The notes: generated from the letters alone by a model not told the origin. Shown: positions 26,941-37,001, numbered from the stretch's first letter. The stretch is DNA of 64,000 nt from Pedobacter sp. (GCF_031119335.1 NZ_JAVHXT010000004.1:232774-296773); one strand, 5' to 3'. Numbers and translations: made by a program.

Positions 26941-28740
26941 TTAACGATTTTTGGCACGTTCCAATCTCCTCATTTCACGACGTAATTTTCGTTTGTCGCG
27001 TTCATCCTTCATGTTTTCAAAACGAGTTATATAACTTTTAATTTCAGCTTCCTTTTTCGGCGTAAAACCAACACTGTACTTTACGCCTTGAAATAAGGTT
27101 TTCCAAATGTAGCTGAAGAACGAAGCTGTAGGTTGCCGCTGATAGTTGATGGGTGCCACTGTAAACTTCCCATCATCAGAGGGATTGTCGGAGTAAATTA
27201 CCATTGCATTAGCTAAAAGCGATAAAATCCCCAGTCGTTTTAAACGTTCGCCACCCTCATGTTTCTTCATTAAACCCAACGATAAATCGTTGTAAACAAA
27301 TTCGATTTCCCCAGTAGCTACATCATTATTGGCTTTAATATCGAATGCGAAACTGCGCACCAAACAGCTCTTAATCTGCAACATCGCCAAAGGTTTTGTA
27401 ATGTAGTTCAGCTGACGGCCATCCATATTTAGCAGCCTTCCCTGGTAAGAAAAATCTGCTTTAGGAGCTGTTACGTTAAACTTGAAACCAACATTTAACT
27501 TTCCCTGTCCCATCAAATAGCTTTCCAAATTCGCCTCAATTATTGGGTTTAATTTTTTATACTTCTGTTCGTTGGTTACATTGCTAATCACACCAGATGT
27601 GTTGTTAAAATTAATCCTTCCCCGCTGTTTACTCTTTGCATCAAATTCAGCGTAGCTGATATCCAATTTGTTTAGGACTATTTTTTTAATGGTGATGGGA
27701 ATATTGATTTTTTGCAGCAACTGATGTGGAAATCTGCCCGTTTTATCTTTCAATAACTTAGGATAAGAATTGTCGTTAAAAACCGATAAAGTGCCATCGG
27801 CGATATTCATTTCTTCCGCCAATATTTCTCTTTTTTTGATATAGGAAAATAAGTTAATTCCATAAAAATCGATGTTGTTTAGCTTTAATGAATAGCGATC
27901 GCGAGCATAACCGCTTACCTTGGGGAAATCCTGTTCTGAATAACGTGGTTCTAAAGCAAACTCTTTGATGTTGAGTTTCTTCTCCGATGCACTAAATTCA
28001 AATTGGCTTGCCTTAATGTAATACATACTATCTGGCGTAGCGAAGGTATAGTTGTTCAAATACACATAGGCATCCTTCAACAAGTAAAACCTGCTTTTAT
28101 CTTTTGCAGACGCAGAATCTATCAACCAATCTTTTAAAGTAATGGTAATGTTCGAAATGGTGTCAACATCAGCCTGTGCTTTATTGTTGTCTACATATTT
28201 AAAGCTAGCGTTCTTAAAATCGATTGTTTTCACATGCAGCGCACTAAACATGTTTTTGATGTAATCGTAAGGCGACTTTTCTGGTTGCGGCAATTTATCC
28301 TCGTTAAATTTCAACGATTTGTTCACCATCGTAATACACGGATTATCAAATAGTAGCAGATCTATTTCAAGCTGCCTATCAAAATACGCTTTAATAAGAT
28401 GGAATTTTTTAATGCTCAGTTTTTTGAGTTTGATTTGATACAAATTGTTTGGTGCTTTTTTCTCTTGCACCAACTTCCGGTACACATTGGTATCCGCTAT
28501 CAAATTTACCTCGGTTAGCGACGCATTACCAAATAACGGATTTACGTTCACTTTATTGAAACTGATGTGATACAAACCATTGGTAGCCTTGTTAACTACC
28601 GCTCCTAACTCTTGCTGTACAATGGGTTTTATTTTACCAGAAACGTACCAAGCTGTGCAACCTACAATTATTACCAAAACCAATAATACACCCAAAATCC
28701 ATTTAAATTTTCTTTTGTGCTTGGATAAGGGTTTCAGCAT
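26941..28740 (-). CDS. AsmA-like membrane-anchored protein (paralogue A)
   Basis: One N-terminal transmembrane helix (KFKWILGVLLVLVIIVGCTAWYV) leads into ~560 residues of repeating beta strands, as in AsmA/DUF748-type periplasmic proteins linked to lipid transport and envelope assembly. It is clearly paralogous to the protein at 29772. They share NGLYHISF/NGLYQINF, a DTNVY/DTNVF strand, and the C-terminal ASFFSYIWKTLFQGVK/ASFFNIMWKSVFKGMR block. The function is unproven. It starts at an ATG, and no promoter box was recognised. Confidence 0.75.
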   Translation of the reverse strand: MLKPLSKHKRKFKWILGVLLVLVIIVGCTAWYVSGKIKPIVQQELGAVVNKATNGLYHISFNKVNVNPLFGNASLTEVNLIADTNVYRKLVQEKKAPNNLYQIKLKKLSIKKFHLIKAYFDRQLEIDLLLFDNPCITMVNKSLKFNEDKLPQPEKSPYDYIKNMFSALHVKTIDFKNASFKYVDNNKAQADVDTISNITITLKDWLIDSASAKDKSRFYLLKDAYVYLNNYTFATPDSMYYIKASQFEFSASEKKLNIKEFALEPRYSEQDFPKVSGYARDRYSLKLNNIDFYGINLFSYIKKREILAEEMNIADGTLSVFNDNSYPKLLKDKTGRFPHQLLQKINIPITIKKIVLNKLDISYAEFDAKSKQRGRINFNNTSGVISNVTNEQKYKKLNPIIEANLESYLMGQGKLNVGFKFNVTAPKADFSYQGRLLNMDGRQLNYITKPLAMLQIKSCLVRSFAFDIKANNDVATGEIEFVYNDLSLGLMKKHEGGERLKRLGILSLLANAMVIYSDNPSDDGKFTVAPINYQRQPTASFFSYIWKTLFQGVKYSVGFTPKKEAEIKSYITRFENMKDERDKRKLRREMRRLERAKNR

Positions 28741-28916
28741 TGTTGATTTGGCGCTAGGTTTATTAACCCAAGATACAGATTTTAAGGGAATTTTGAAGGA
28801 GTAAGTTTCGAATGCCCAAATAGCATTAAATCTTAAAGCCCCCTATTACTTGTTGAATTTAAGTGCTTTTATCAGCAAAACCATTTTATTATATTTACGA
28901 TACATTTACTACAGCT

Positions 28917-29762
28917 ATGACAAAAGAAAACGCAATAAAACTATTCGAACAAAAGCAGGTTCGTACCCACTGGGACGAAGAACAAGAAAAATGGTACTTT
29001 TCTATTGTTGATGTAATTGGCATTTTAACTGATAGTCCCAATCCGAGGAAATATTGGAGTGTGCTTAAAACACGGTTAAAAGCGGAAGGAAGCGAGTTGG
29101 CTACAAACTGTAGTCAACTGAAAATGCGTTCCACAGATGGCAAACTCTACAATACCGACGTAGCTGATACCGAACAACTTTTCCGCTTATTACAATCTGT
29201 CCCTTCCAAAAAGGCGGAGCCTTTCAAATTATGGCTTGCAAAAGTTGGTCGAGAACGTTTAGACGAAATAGAAGACCCAGAAATTGGTATTGATCGTATA
29301 ATGGAAACCTACTTAAAAAAGGGTTACAGTAAAGAATGGGTTAATCAGCGTTTAAAAAGTATAGAGGTACGTAAAGAACTTACCGATGAATGGGAAAATA
29401 GAGGTATAAAAAGAGGGCAAGAATATGCAATTTTAACTGATGAGATAACCAAAGCTTGGAGTGGCCTTTCCGTTAAAGAATACAAAAAACATAAAGAGCT
29501 TAAAAAAGAAAATCTACGAGATAATATGACCAACCTAGAATTGGTGCTTAATATGCTTGCAGAAGCCACTACTACCGAAATAAGCAAAGAGAAAAAACCT
29601 AAAAGCTTTTTAGAGAGCAAAAAAATAGCAAATGATGGTGGCACCATTGCAGGAAACACAAGAAGAGAAATAGAAGTGAAAACTGGGAAAAAAATTGTGA
29701 CAAAAACCAATGCAAAAGTAATTAGCACTAAAATCGATGTTAAGAAAATCAAGGGTAAATAA
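28917..29762 (+). CDS. BRO-N domain protein (phage antirepressor / DinD-like)
   Basis: The N-terminal ~110 residues match a BRO-N domain (AIKLFEQKQVRTHWDEEQEKWYFS..VDVIGIL.D..NPRKYW and TEQLFRLLQSVP). The middle (KGYSKEWVNQRLKSIEVRKELTDEWENRG) and the segment ENLRDNMTNLELVLNMLAEATTTEIS occur in a Bacteroidota family usually labelled BRO family or DNA-damage-inducible protein D. These genes are common in prophages and mobile islands and are thought to bind DNA. I chose the ATG at 28917; a GTG 18 codons earlier extends the ORF. It sits on the opposite strand between two paralogues, suggesting later insertion. No integrase or phage structural gene is nearby. Confidence 0.8.
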   Translation: MTKENAIKLFEQKQVRTHWDEEQEKWYFSIVDVIGILTDSPNPRKYWSVLKTRLKAEGSELATNCSQLKMRSTDGKLYNTDVADTEQLFRLLQSVPSKKAEPFKLWLAKVGRERLDEIEDPEIGIDRIMETYLKKGYSKEWVNQRLKSIEVRKELTDEWENRGIKRGQEYAILTDEITKAWSGLSVKEYKKHKELKKENLRDNMTNLELVLNMLAEATTTEISKEKKPKSFLESKKIANDGGTIAGNTRREIEVKTGKKIVTKTNAKVISTKIDVKKIKGK

Positions 29763-29771
29763 GAAGTAAAC

Positions 29772-31481
29772 CTATTTCTTCTTATTTGGTTGCTCCCCTT
29801 TTTTCATCGGCACAATGCCAATGCCCACAATTTCTCTCATGCCCTTAAAAACAGACTTCCACATAATATTAAAGAAAGAAGCCTGCGGTTCTCGCTCATG
29901 TGTTACATTAGCAAACCTCCCTTTTTCACCAGGGATATTATCATCTTTGATTAAAATGGTATTCGCTAGAAACGACAGCAAACCTTTCTTCTTCTCTTTT
30001 CCTTCGCTGTCTTCGCCGAGCATTTTAATTTTTAAATCTTTGTAGTAGAAGTATACCACACCCTTTGAGCCAGCGCTGTTAGCAGAAATATCAAAACTCG
30101 CCGAAGTTACCTGCCCACTTTCCAATTCTATTTGCCCCAAAGGCTTCGAAATAGCGTTAAGTGCCTTTAAATTAAAACCGCCTACTTTCCCTTTGTAGCT
30201 AAATGCGCCATTATTTGAAGCCAAGTGGAAATCAATTTTCACGTTCATTTTTGCAGCCCCCATTACATAGGTGTTTAAATCTGCGTAGGCATGGCTTTGC
30301 TTCGCCAATCTAGCACTATCATTAGTTAAATTGGTAATTTTTCCATTCAACCCATCCAGTTTTACTGTACCTATTTCACTTGTTTTTGGATTGTATTCGC
30401 CATAAGCCACGTTCACTTTTGCAATATTTAACTGTTCAACAATAGTAGGAATAGGCAGGCGCTTAAGCGCCATGTGCGGGAAATTTCCAGCTTTGTTTAA
30501 TCTCGATGGCGGCAACTCCCTATTCATAAACACATTTACCTGTGCCGGACCAAGGTTAATCGCTTTTACAAAAAGTTCACCATTATTGTTCAGTCCAACA
30601 TAATCAATCCCAGAAAGGCTAATTTTCTTAAAGTCTAAATCGTAGCGGTCTTTCTGAACACTATACTTCCTACTAAATTCAATCTTCGGGTATTTCGGTT
30701 CCATTTTAAAACCTCGTATTTCCAAATCTCTTCCAGTTATAGAACCTCTCAAGGTATCTAATTTAAGAGTATACAATCTGTCTTTGGTTTCTGATTGATA
30801 ACCCAACAATTCGAAACCGATGTTTTTGCTGTGAAATACACGAGTAGTATCAAATTGTGCTGCAGAATCAATTAAAACATCTTTAACATTTATTGAAAGA
30901 TGCTTGATGGCATTGAGTTTTCGTTTGCCATTGTAATAATCAAAATCGGCATCTATCACTTTAATTTGGCCAATAGAAATAGACTTTAGCGACTTTGAAA
31001 TTTGCTGATATAAAGTACGTTCATCTTTAACCGTATCTGGTCGCTTTGGCACTTTATGATAAATCATATCGATAGATGGGTGGTCTAGAATGATGGCTGA
31101 TAAACCAACTTTCTTTTTAAAATAAGCCGTAAGAATGCCTACTCTTGATATTTTAAGATGCGCTAACTTAATCCTGAACAAATGGGTTGGTGCCTGCTTT
31201 TTTTCCTTCAGTTGCTGAAATACATTCGTATCAGGCATTAAACTGATACTATCTAAAACCGCCGTACCCGTAAGCACATTTAGATGAATATCCTTAAAAT
31301 TGATTTGGTACAAACCATTAGAAGCGTTACTTACGCCTTCTTTAATTTTAGTGGTTAAGGTTTGTTTCCATTTAGCGCTTAAAATTAGCGCTGCAATACC
31401 TAAGATTAAGATAAGTGACCCTAAGATGCCACCAAACCAATACCAAAATTTACGCTTGCGGTAGAAAGTGTTCTCACTCAT
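29772..31481 (-). CDS. AsmA-like membrane-anchored protein (paralogue B)
   Basis: It has the same plan as the 26941 protein: one N-terminal transmembrane helix (FWYWFGGILGSLILILGIAALIL), then a beta-rich periplasmic body of ~520 residues with a Lys-rich C-terminus. The first ~130 residues align closely with paralogue A. The pair probably arose by tandem duplication. By analogy with AsmA/TamB-like proteins it may act in the envelope; nothing more specific is visible. Its stop lies 9 nt from that of the BRO gene. Confidence 0.75.
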   Translation of the reverse strand: MSENTFYRKRKFWYWFGGILGSLILILGIAALILSAKWKQTLTTKIKEGVSNASNGLYQINFKDIHLNVLTGTAVLDSISLMPDTNVFQQLKEKKQAPTHLFRIKLAHLKISRVGILTAYFKKKVGLSAIILDHPSIDMIYHKVPKRPDTVKDERTLYQQISKSLKSISIGQIKVIDADFDYYNGKRKLNAIKHLSINVKDVLIDSAAQFDTTRVFHSKNIGFELLGYQSETKDRLYTLKLDTLRGSITGRDLEIRGFKMEPKYPKIEFSRKYSVQKDRYDLDFKKISLSGIDYVGLNNNGELFVKAINLGPAQVNVFMNRELPPSRLNKAGNFPHMALKRLPIPTIVEQLNIAKVNVAYGEYNPKTSEIGTVKLDGLNGKITNLTNDSARLAKQSHAYADLNTYVMGAAKMNVKIDFHLASNNGAFSYKGKVGGFNLKALNAISKPLGQIELESGQVTSASFDISANSAGSKGVVYFYYKDLKIKMLGEDSEGKEKKKGLLSFLANTILIKDDNIPGEKGRFANVTHEREPQASFFNIMWKSVFKGMREIVGIGIVPMKKGEQPNKKK

Positions 31482-31555
31482 GAAGTTTCTTTTATCCTCG
31501 TAAAGACAAAAAACGTATAGCTATTGTTTTAAATCATAAACAGATTGTAAAATTC

Positions 31556-31569
31556 CTGCCATTCTGTCA
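31556..31569. promoter_or_regulatory. CTGCCA-N3-TGTCA motif before miaB
   Basis: An imperfect dyad of the same form as sites before groES (37674-37687) and htpG (50496-50508). It lies 19 nt upstream of the miaB -7 box. Possible operator; see findings. Confidence 0.35.
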
Positions 31570-31587
31570 TTTATCATTTAATTTTAG

Positions 31588-31595
31588 TACTTTTG
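31588..31595 (+). promoter_or_regulatory. -7 box TACTTTTG of the miaB operon
   Basis: A perfect TAnnTTTG with about 20 nt to the ATG at 31619. Confidence 0.5.
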
Positions 31596-31618
31596 AAGCC
31601 CGTAAATTATATTTTTTG

Positions 31619-33154
31619 ATGATTGATTTTAAGCTTCAGGATAAAACACACGACGAAACCCGCCAAGGGGAAGCATTGCTGTTAGAAGGAAAAAGTGGTG
31701 ATGGTAAAAAGCTTTACATAGAAAGTTATGGTTGCCAAATGAATTTTGCGGACAGCGAAATTGTGGCTTCTATTCTTTCTGAAACTGGCTTCGAGACCAC
31801 TGGCGACTACCAAAATGCCGATGTGATTTTCATTAACACTTGTTCTATCAGAGAGAATGCAGAGCAACGTGTGCGAAACCGACTGTCGCAATTTGGGGTA
31901 GAAAAACGTAGAAACCCGAAATTGGTAGTGGGTGTTTTGGGCTGCATGGCCGAGCGTTTGAAAGCCAAATTTTTGGAAGAAGAGAAGTTGGTAGACGTGG
32001 TAGTTGGCCCGGATGCTTATCGTGATTTACCGAAATTAATTAACCAAGTTGAGGATGGACATAAAGCAGTTAACGTTATTTTATCTCGTGAAGAAACTTA
32101 TGCAGATGTAAGTCCGGTGCGTTTAAACAGCAACGGAATTACGGCATTTGTAACCATTATGCGTGGTTGCGATAATATGTGCTCATTCTGTGTGGTTCCG
32201 TTTACAAGAGGAAGAGAACGCAGTAGAGATCCATTTTCTATCATCAAAGAAGCAAAAGAATTATTTGAAAACGGCTACCGAGAAGTTACCTTGCTTGGGC
32301 AAAACGTAGATTCGTACTTATGGAGTTCGGAAAAAGCGCCAAAAAAGGTTACTGATGATGCTGCCGATGATATGAATACCTTGACAGGTGACGCTTTATT
32401 AGATGCCCTGAGCAACAAAACTGATTTACCTTCTGCATTAATTAAGGAGCATTCAGAGGGTTCTGTAAATTTTGCTCAGTTATTAGCTATGGTTGCTGAA
32501 ATTCACCCAGATTTAAGGGTTCGTTTTTCTACCTCGCACCCTAAAGATATTACCGATGAAGTACTTTACACCATCGCTAAATACGATAATATTTGTAACT
32601 ACATACACTTGCCTGTTCAATCTGGTAACAGCAGAATTTTAGCTTTAATGAACAGAACTTATACCAGAGAGTGGTATATGAACAGAATTGATGCGATACG
32701 CCGTATTATTCCGGGCTGCGCCATTTCTTCTGATATTATTGCTGGTTTTTGTACAGAAACTGAAGAAGAACACCAAGATACTTTGAGCATTATGGACTAT
32801 GCGAAGTACAATTTTGCGTATACTTTCTCTTACTCTGAGCGACCAGGAACTTTGGCTGCCCGTAAATATGCAGATGATGTTCCGGAAGATGTAAAAGCTC
32901 GTCGCTTGGCAGAAATCTTCAAAAAACAACAGGAAGATTCGTTGGCTTGTTTAGAAGAATTTGTTGGTAAAACAGTAAAAGTTTTAATTGAAGGATTTTC
33001 TAAAAAATCTGATAAGGAATATAGAGGCCGTAACGATGAGAATGCAATGGTTGTTTTCCCAGTTACCGATTCGGTAAAACCTGGTGAGTACGCAAACGTT
33101 TATATTGAACGTTGCACATCGGCTACGTTAATTGGCAAAGCAGTTAATAATTAG
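31619..33154 (+). CDS. miaB: tRNA-2-methylthio-N6-dimethylallyladenosine synthase
   Basis: A radical-SAM methylthiotransferase acting on i6A37 of tRNAs that read codons starting with U. An N-terminal UPF0004 domain ([45 protein letters not shown]) carries three Cys for the auxiliary cluster. The radical SAM motif is [17 protein letters not shown], with a C-terminal TRAM domain. At 511 aa it is longer than E. coli MiaB (474), owing to an insertion of ~50 residues after [11 protein letters not shown]. The ATG at 31619 is preferred over the adjacent TTG. It begins a probable operon. Confidence 0.96.
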   Translation: MIDFKLQDKTHDETRQGEALLLEGKSGDGKKLYIESYGCQMNFADSEIVASILSETGFETTGDYQNADVIFINTCSIRENAEQRVRNRLSQFGVEKRRNPKLVVGVLGCMAERLKAKFLEEEKLVDVVVGPDAYRDLPKLINQVEDGHKAVNVILSREETYADVSPVRLNSNGITAFVTIMRGCDNMCSFCVVPFTRGRERSRDPFSIIKEAKELFENGYREVTLLGQNVDSYLWSSEKAPKKVTDDAADDMNTLTGDALLDALSNKTDLPSALIKEHSEGSVNFAQLLAMVAEIHPDLRVRFSTSHPKDITDEVLYTIAKYDNICNYIHLPVQSGNSRILALMNRTYTREWYMNRIDAIRRIIPGCAISSDIIAGFCTETEEEHQDTLSIMDYAKYNFAYTFSYSERPGTLAARKYADDVPEDVKARRLAEIFKKQQEDSLACLEEFVGKTVKVLIEGFSKKSDKEYRGRNDENAMVVFPVTDSVKPGEYANVYIERCTSATLIGKAVNN

Positions 33155-33229
33155 ATATGAGATATGCGTATTGAGATTTGAGACATGTTCTTGTCGCAAT
33201 ACGCTAAATCGCAATACGCAATACTAATA

Positions 33230-34462
33230 ATGGATACACAAAGTATAAAACAACGTTTCGGGATTATTGGCAATTCGCCTTTATTAAACCGAGCTATAGA
33301 TACAGCGAGCCAAGTTTCCCCTACAGATATGTCGGTTTTAATTACCGGAGAAAGTGGAAGTGGCAAGGAAGTTTTTTCGCATATTATCCATCAATTAAGT
33401 GCTCGTAAACACGGTGCTTTCATTGCGGTAAACTGTGGCGCTATTCCAGAAGGAACCATCGACTCTGAGTTATTTGGTCACGAAAAAGGTTCATTTACTG
33501 GTGCTCACGAAGCTAGAAAAGGATATTTTGAAGTAGCCAATGGCGGAACGATTTTTTTGGATGAAGTTGCCGAACTCCCTTTGGGCACACAGGCTCGTTT
33601 GCTGCGTATTTTAGAAAGTGGCGAATATTTGCGTGTAGGTTCTTCGAAAGTTCAAAAAACAGATGTAAGGATTATTGCCGCAACCAATGTTGATGTTTAC
33701 GACAGCGTTAAAAAAGGCAAATTCCGTGAAGATTTGTACTATCGTTTAAACACTGTTCCATTGCGTATCCCACCTTTGAGAGAGCGCAAGGAGGATGTTT
33801 ACTTGTTATTCAGGAAATTTGCTGCAGATTTTAGTGATAAATACCGCAGTCCGAGTGTTCAGCTAGAACCAGATGCTATACAAATGCTATCTAACTATAG
33901 TTGGCCGGGCAATGTGCGCCAATTGAAGAATATTGCAGAGCAGATTTGCGTATTAGAGAAAGACCGAAATGTAAATGCTCAGGCTTTGCTAGCCTATATC
34001 CCTAACGAGCAAAGCAGTAATTTGCCAATGGCGATAAACACCTCTAGCAAAGAAGATTTTTCGGAGCGGGATATCCTTTACAAAGTGTTGTTTGACATGA
34101 AAAAGGATATGATGGACTTGAAAAAGTTAGTGGCGGAAATTATCCAAAATGGTGGAAACACTGCACACGTTATGGCCGACAATCCGCAATTTATTAACCA
34201 GCTTTACCAAGATGTAGATTTGGACAATCATTCTGCAGAACCAACGTTAACCATCAAGCATCCTTCGCAAAATATCCCAAACGATTACAATTTTGCTCAT
34301 GATGCGGAAGAAGTGGAAGAATCGTTATCATTAATAGATAAGGAATCTGATTTAATAAAAAAGGCGTTGAAAAAACATAAGGGCAAACGTAAATTTGCTG
34401 CACAAGAATTAGGTATTTCGGAGCGTACACTTTATAGAAAAATAAAAGAGCTAAATCTTTAA
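33230..34462 (+). CDS. Sigma-54-dependent transcriptional activator without receiver domain
   Basis: From the ATG at 33230 (410 aa) the protein is almost all AAA+ activator domain: Walker A GESGSGKE (40-47), the sigma-54 contact loop GSFTGA (87-92), Walker B IFLDEVAELP (109-117) and RIIAATNVDVYDSVKKGKFREDLYYRLNT. A ~120-residue linker and a Fis-type HTH (KFAAQELGISERTLYRKIKEL) follow. There is no receiver, PAS or GAF domain, so control must come from expression level, a partner, or the linker. Fifteen further codons up to an ATG at 33185 are CGCAATACGC repeats and are probably not translated. Downstream, lptE starts after 4 nt. Confidence 0.93.
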   Translation: MDTQSIKQRFGIIGNSPLLNRAIDTASQVSPTDMSVLITGESGSGKEVFSHIIHQLSARKHGAFIAVNCGAIPEGTIDSELFGHEKGSFTGAHEARKGYFEVANGGTIFLDEVAELPLGTQARLLRILESGEYLRVGSSKVQKTDVRIIAATNVDVYDSVKKGKFREDLYYRLNTVPLRIPPLRERKEDVYLLFRKFAADFSDKYRSPSVQLEPDAIQMLSNYSWPGNVRQLKNIAEQICVLEKDRNVNAQALLAYIPNEQSSNLPMAINTSSKEDFSERDILYKVLFDMKKDMMDLKKLVAEIIQNGGNTAHVMADNPQFINQLYQDVDLDNHSAEPTLTIKHPSQNIPNDYNFAHDAEEVEESLSLIDKESDLIKKALKKHKGKRKFAAQELGISERTLYRKIKELNL

Positions 34463-34466
34463 ATAA

Positions 34467-34976
34467 ATGAAGAAGATATTTTTGCTTTTCGCCATCTTTT
34501 TGGCATTTGCAGGTTGCAGCTACAAGTTTAATGGAGCCTCTATTCCAGTTAATATGAAAACTATTAATGTCCGTTTCTTTGAAAACGTTGCGCCATTAGT
34601 AGTACCAACTTTAGCACAATCGTTTACCGAAGCTTTGAAGGAAAGGATACGTACACAAAGTAGACTAAGTATCACTCAAAACGAGGCCGATGCAACCATG
34701 GAAGGCCGTATTACTGCTTATTCTATTACGCCTATTGCTTTTGGAGATAACAACCGCCCAACTGCTGGAGGTAACCGTTTAAGCATTACTGTAGAGGTTA
34801 CCTACACTAATAATCTAGATACAGGAAAAGTGAAGTCTAGTTTTAAGGAGAGCTTTACGCAGTTTCAAGATTTTACGTTAACGGGAAGCTTGCAGAGCCA
34901 AGAGCCAGCATTGATTAAAGAGGTGAACAATAAGCTTACGGAAAACATTTTTAACCGTGCTTTTGCGCAATGGTAG
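34467..34976 (+). CDS. lptE: LPS-assembly lipoprotein LptE-like
   Basis: A lipoprotein (FAGC lipobox at ~14-17, then SYKFNG) of 169 aa with the LptE layout (ASIPVNMKTINVRFFEN ... LAQSFTEALKERI ... GRITAYSITPIA). LptE plugs the LptD barrel that delivers lipopolysaccharide to the outer leaflet. It lies 4 nt after the activator and 34 nt before the next gene, within the miaB-secG operon. Confidence 0.88.
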   Translation: MKKIFLLFAIFLAFAGCSYKFNGASIPVNMKTINVRFFENVAPLVVPTLAQSFTEALKERIRTQSRLSITQNEADATMEGRITAYSITPIAFGDNNRPTAGGNRLSITVEVTYTNNLDTGKVKSSFKESFTQFQDFTLTGSLQSQEPALIKEVNNKLTENIFNRAFAQW

Positions 34977-35010
34977 GGAAATAATGTATTGCAATTACTA
35001 ACTTAGCGCA

Positions 35011-36495
35011 ATGGAGTTGAATATTGAGACGAAGCAACAATTGGATAAGTTACTCGCCAAACCTAACTTGGCCGGGCAAGAACATATCCCGTTTTTGCAA
35101 AACCTTATTGAAACTTATCCATATTATCAGCCGCTATATTTATTGTTGGCAAAAGCCAGCAATGGTAGCGAAAAACAACAGCAAGCATTCACTTTAGCAG
35201 CGCTTTATAACAATGGCAATATCTTACATAGGATGTTGCACGAGCCACAAACGCTAATTAATAACGATGAAATCAATATCATTACTAACCCTACATGGAA
35301 TAGTGATTTAGAAATTTCAATTGATTTAAACGACGTGGTAAAAGTTGAAGAAATTGAAACTTTAGCTACTAGCGAAAATACTGTTGAAGATGCGCCAGAA
35401 ATTGAGAATTTAGCGCCGCTACCTAACGAGATCATTGCTGTAGATGATTTACCAGAAGCAGCAACTACGCAGGAAATTGATGTCGAAAAACCTGTTTCGA
35501 TTGAAACAGAAAAACCGTCAGCTCATCATTTCGTGGTTCCAGAAATAGAAAACCTTGCACCTTTAGAAAGTGAGGTTATTAAGGTTTGCGAAGCTGAAGA
35601 GCAGCCACGAGAAGAAACGCAAACTACCGCTGAGGCAGACGAGCAAGAAACTTTCGAGGAAATTACGGAATTGGTTCCGCCGCAGGTAGTGAGTACTCAA
35701 AGCGGGATTACAAAGGACGAAGAAATAATTGAGGTTAAGGCTGAGGCCGAGATGGAGCCCTCAGAAGAGCTCATCAGCCAAGATGAATTACTTATTGAAA
35801 ATGAACAACCTGTTGAACCTAGCATTGACGTAAAAGAACGAGATTTAATAGAAGTAGAAACATTCGCTTCTGCCAATTTCTTTGCTTTTGATACTAATTT
35901 TAGCTCCGAGCAAATTGAGGAAGAAACTGGCGAAGAACAACTTACAAAATCAGAACCAAACATATCTACAGTTTCAAGTTTTGCAGCTTCTGCAAAAGAA
36001 AATATTGTAAGTAAGTATGACGATGATCAGCTGCCTTTCACATTTTTATGGTGGCTGGCCAAAACACGTAAAGATCACGAGCAAATCTTCAGACCATTTG
36101 TATCAACTAACAAACCGGCGGCGCAAACACAAGATTTACATCAGCAGTATGTAGAAAACATTTTCCACATACAAGCTCCTTTTGAACCTGAGCAAGAAAC
36201 AGAAACAAGCTTACAAAAAGGATCACCAACTAAGGAAAGTGCAATAATTGATACGTTCATCAAAAACGATCCGCAGATTAAGGCGCTTCCACCAAACCAG
36301 ATCAATAACGAAAACAAAGCAAAGAAAAGCGCAGAAGACTCTAATGATTTAGTGTCTGAAACCTTAGCTCAAATTTATATCGAACAAACGCTTTACCACA
36401 AGGCAATAGATACTTATCAAAAATTAAGTTTGAAATTTCCAGAAAAAAGTGGTTACTTTGCCGACCTTATCCAATCTTTAGAAAAGAAAATTTAA
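35011..36495 (+). CDS. Acidic protein with C-terminal TPR-like segment
   Basis: No named family is recognised. The N-terminal ~100 residues are helical (LAKPNLAGQEHIPFLQNLIETYPYYQPLYLLLAKAS), followed by a long low-complexity Glu/Thr/Val-rich region with an internal repeat (PEIENLAPLPNEIIAVDD and PEIENLAPLESEVIKVCE). A C-terminal block contains one TPR-like repeat (SETLAQIYIEQTLYHKAIDTYQKLSLKFPEKSGYFADL). There is no signal peptide or membrane segment, so it is probably cytoplasmic. It is conserved in position between lptE and secG in my recollection of related genomes, but its role is unknown. Confidence 0.75.
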   Translation: MELNIETKQQLDKLLAKPNLAGQEHIPFLQNLIETYPYYQPLYLLLAKASNGSEKQQQAFTLAALYNNGNILHRMLHEPQTLINNDEINIITNPTWNSDLEISIDLNDVVKVEEIETLATSENTVEDAPEIENLAPLPNEIIAVDDLPEAATTQEIDVEKPVSIETEKPSAHHFVVPEIENLAPLESEVIKVCEAEEQPREETQTTAEADEQETFEEITELVPPQVVSTQSGITKDEEIIEVKAEAEMEPSEELISQDELLIENEQPVEPSIDVKERDLIEVETFASANFFAFDTNFSSEQIEEETGEEQLTKSEPNISTVSSFAASAKENIVSKYDDDQLPFTFLWWLAKTRKDHEQIFRPFVSTNKPAAQTQDLHQQYVENIFHIQAPFEPEQETETSLQKGSPTKESAIIDTFIKNDPQIKALPPNQINNENKAKKSAEDSNDLVSETLAQIYIEQTLYHKAIDTYQKLSLKFPEKSGYFADLIQSLEKKI

Positions 36496-36510
36496 AATAT
36501 TACATAAAAA

Positions 36511-36873
36511 ATGGCGACTACCCTACTTATCGTTTTATTGGTGATTGCATGTGTTGCATTGGCCTTCTTCATTTTAATCCAAAACCCTAAAGGTGGCGGT
36601 TTGGCTACTGGCGGCGCAAGCAGCAACATGTTTGGTGTACAACGTACTGGCGATGTATTAGAAAAAGGAACTTGGGTATTGCTAGCGCTAATTGTTGTGT
36701 TCTCGTTAGCAATTACTGCAATGAGCAAATCTGGTAACACAGGCGGCTCAACAGGTTCAAAAATTGACGAGCACATCAACAAGGCAGCAGCTCCTTCTCC
36801 AATTGGAAGTGCTTTGCCTAAGTCTACTGCACCTGCAGCAACTCCTGCCGCTACAGACACTACAAAGAAATAA
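36511..36873 (+). CDS. secG: Preprotein translocase subunit SecG
   Basis: SecG assists the SecYE channel. Typical features: two transmembrane helices (residues ~3-22 and ~53-70), the conserved ILIQNPKGGGLATG loop (26-38) and SSNMFGVQRTGDVLEKGTW. The Pro/Ala/Thr-rich tail is common in Bacteroidota SecG. It starts 15 nt after the preceding stop and closes the operon at a strong terminator. Confidence 0.95.
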   Translation: MATTLLIVLLVIACVALAFFILIQNPKGGGLATGGASSNMFGVQRTGDVLEKGTWVLLALIVVFSLAITAMSKSGNTGGSTGSKIDEHINKAAAPSPIGSALPKSTAPAATPAATDTTKK

Positions 36874-36901
36874 GCTTTAATTAAAGCGAATATAAATGTA
36901 G

Positions 36902-36931
36902 CTCCTTGGTTAACCGCCAAGGAGTTTTTTT
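36902..36931 (+). terminator. Intrinsic terminator after secG
   Basis: CTCCTTGG/CCAAGGAG stem with a 7-nt loop and T7. Confidence 0.9.
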
Positions 36932-36978
36932 GTTTTAATTACCCATTTCTAAGTATTGTGTACGTATTTAGAATGAAA

Positions 36979-36986
36979 TATATTTG
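36979..36986 (+). promoter_or_regulatory. -7 box TATATTTG
   Basis: A perfect TAnnTTTG; predicted transcription start about 36991, just before the ATG at 37002. The upstream TTG at 36984 lies inside the box and cannot be the start. Confidence 0.6.
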
Positions 36987-37001
36987 ACAAAACTAATAAG
37001 G

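Noticed and set aside
36492..36920. 142-codon minus-strand ORF over secG
   Set aside because: It is a shadow of the certain secG frame and runs into the terminator.
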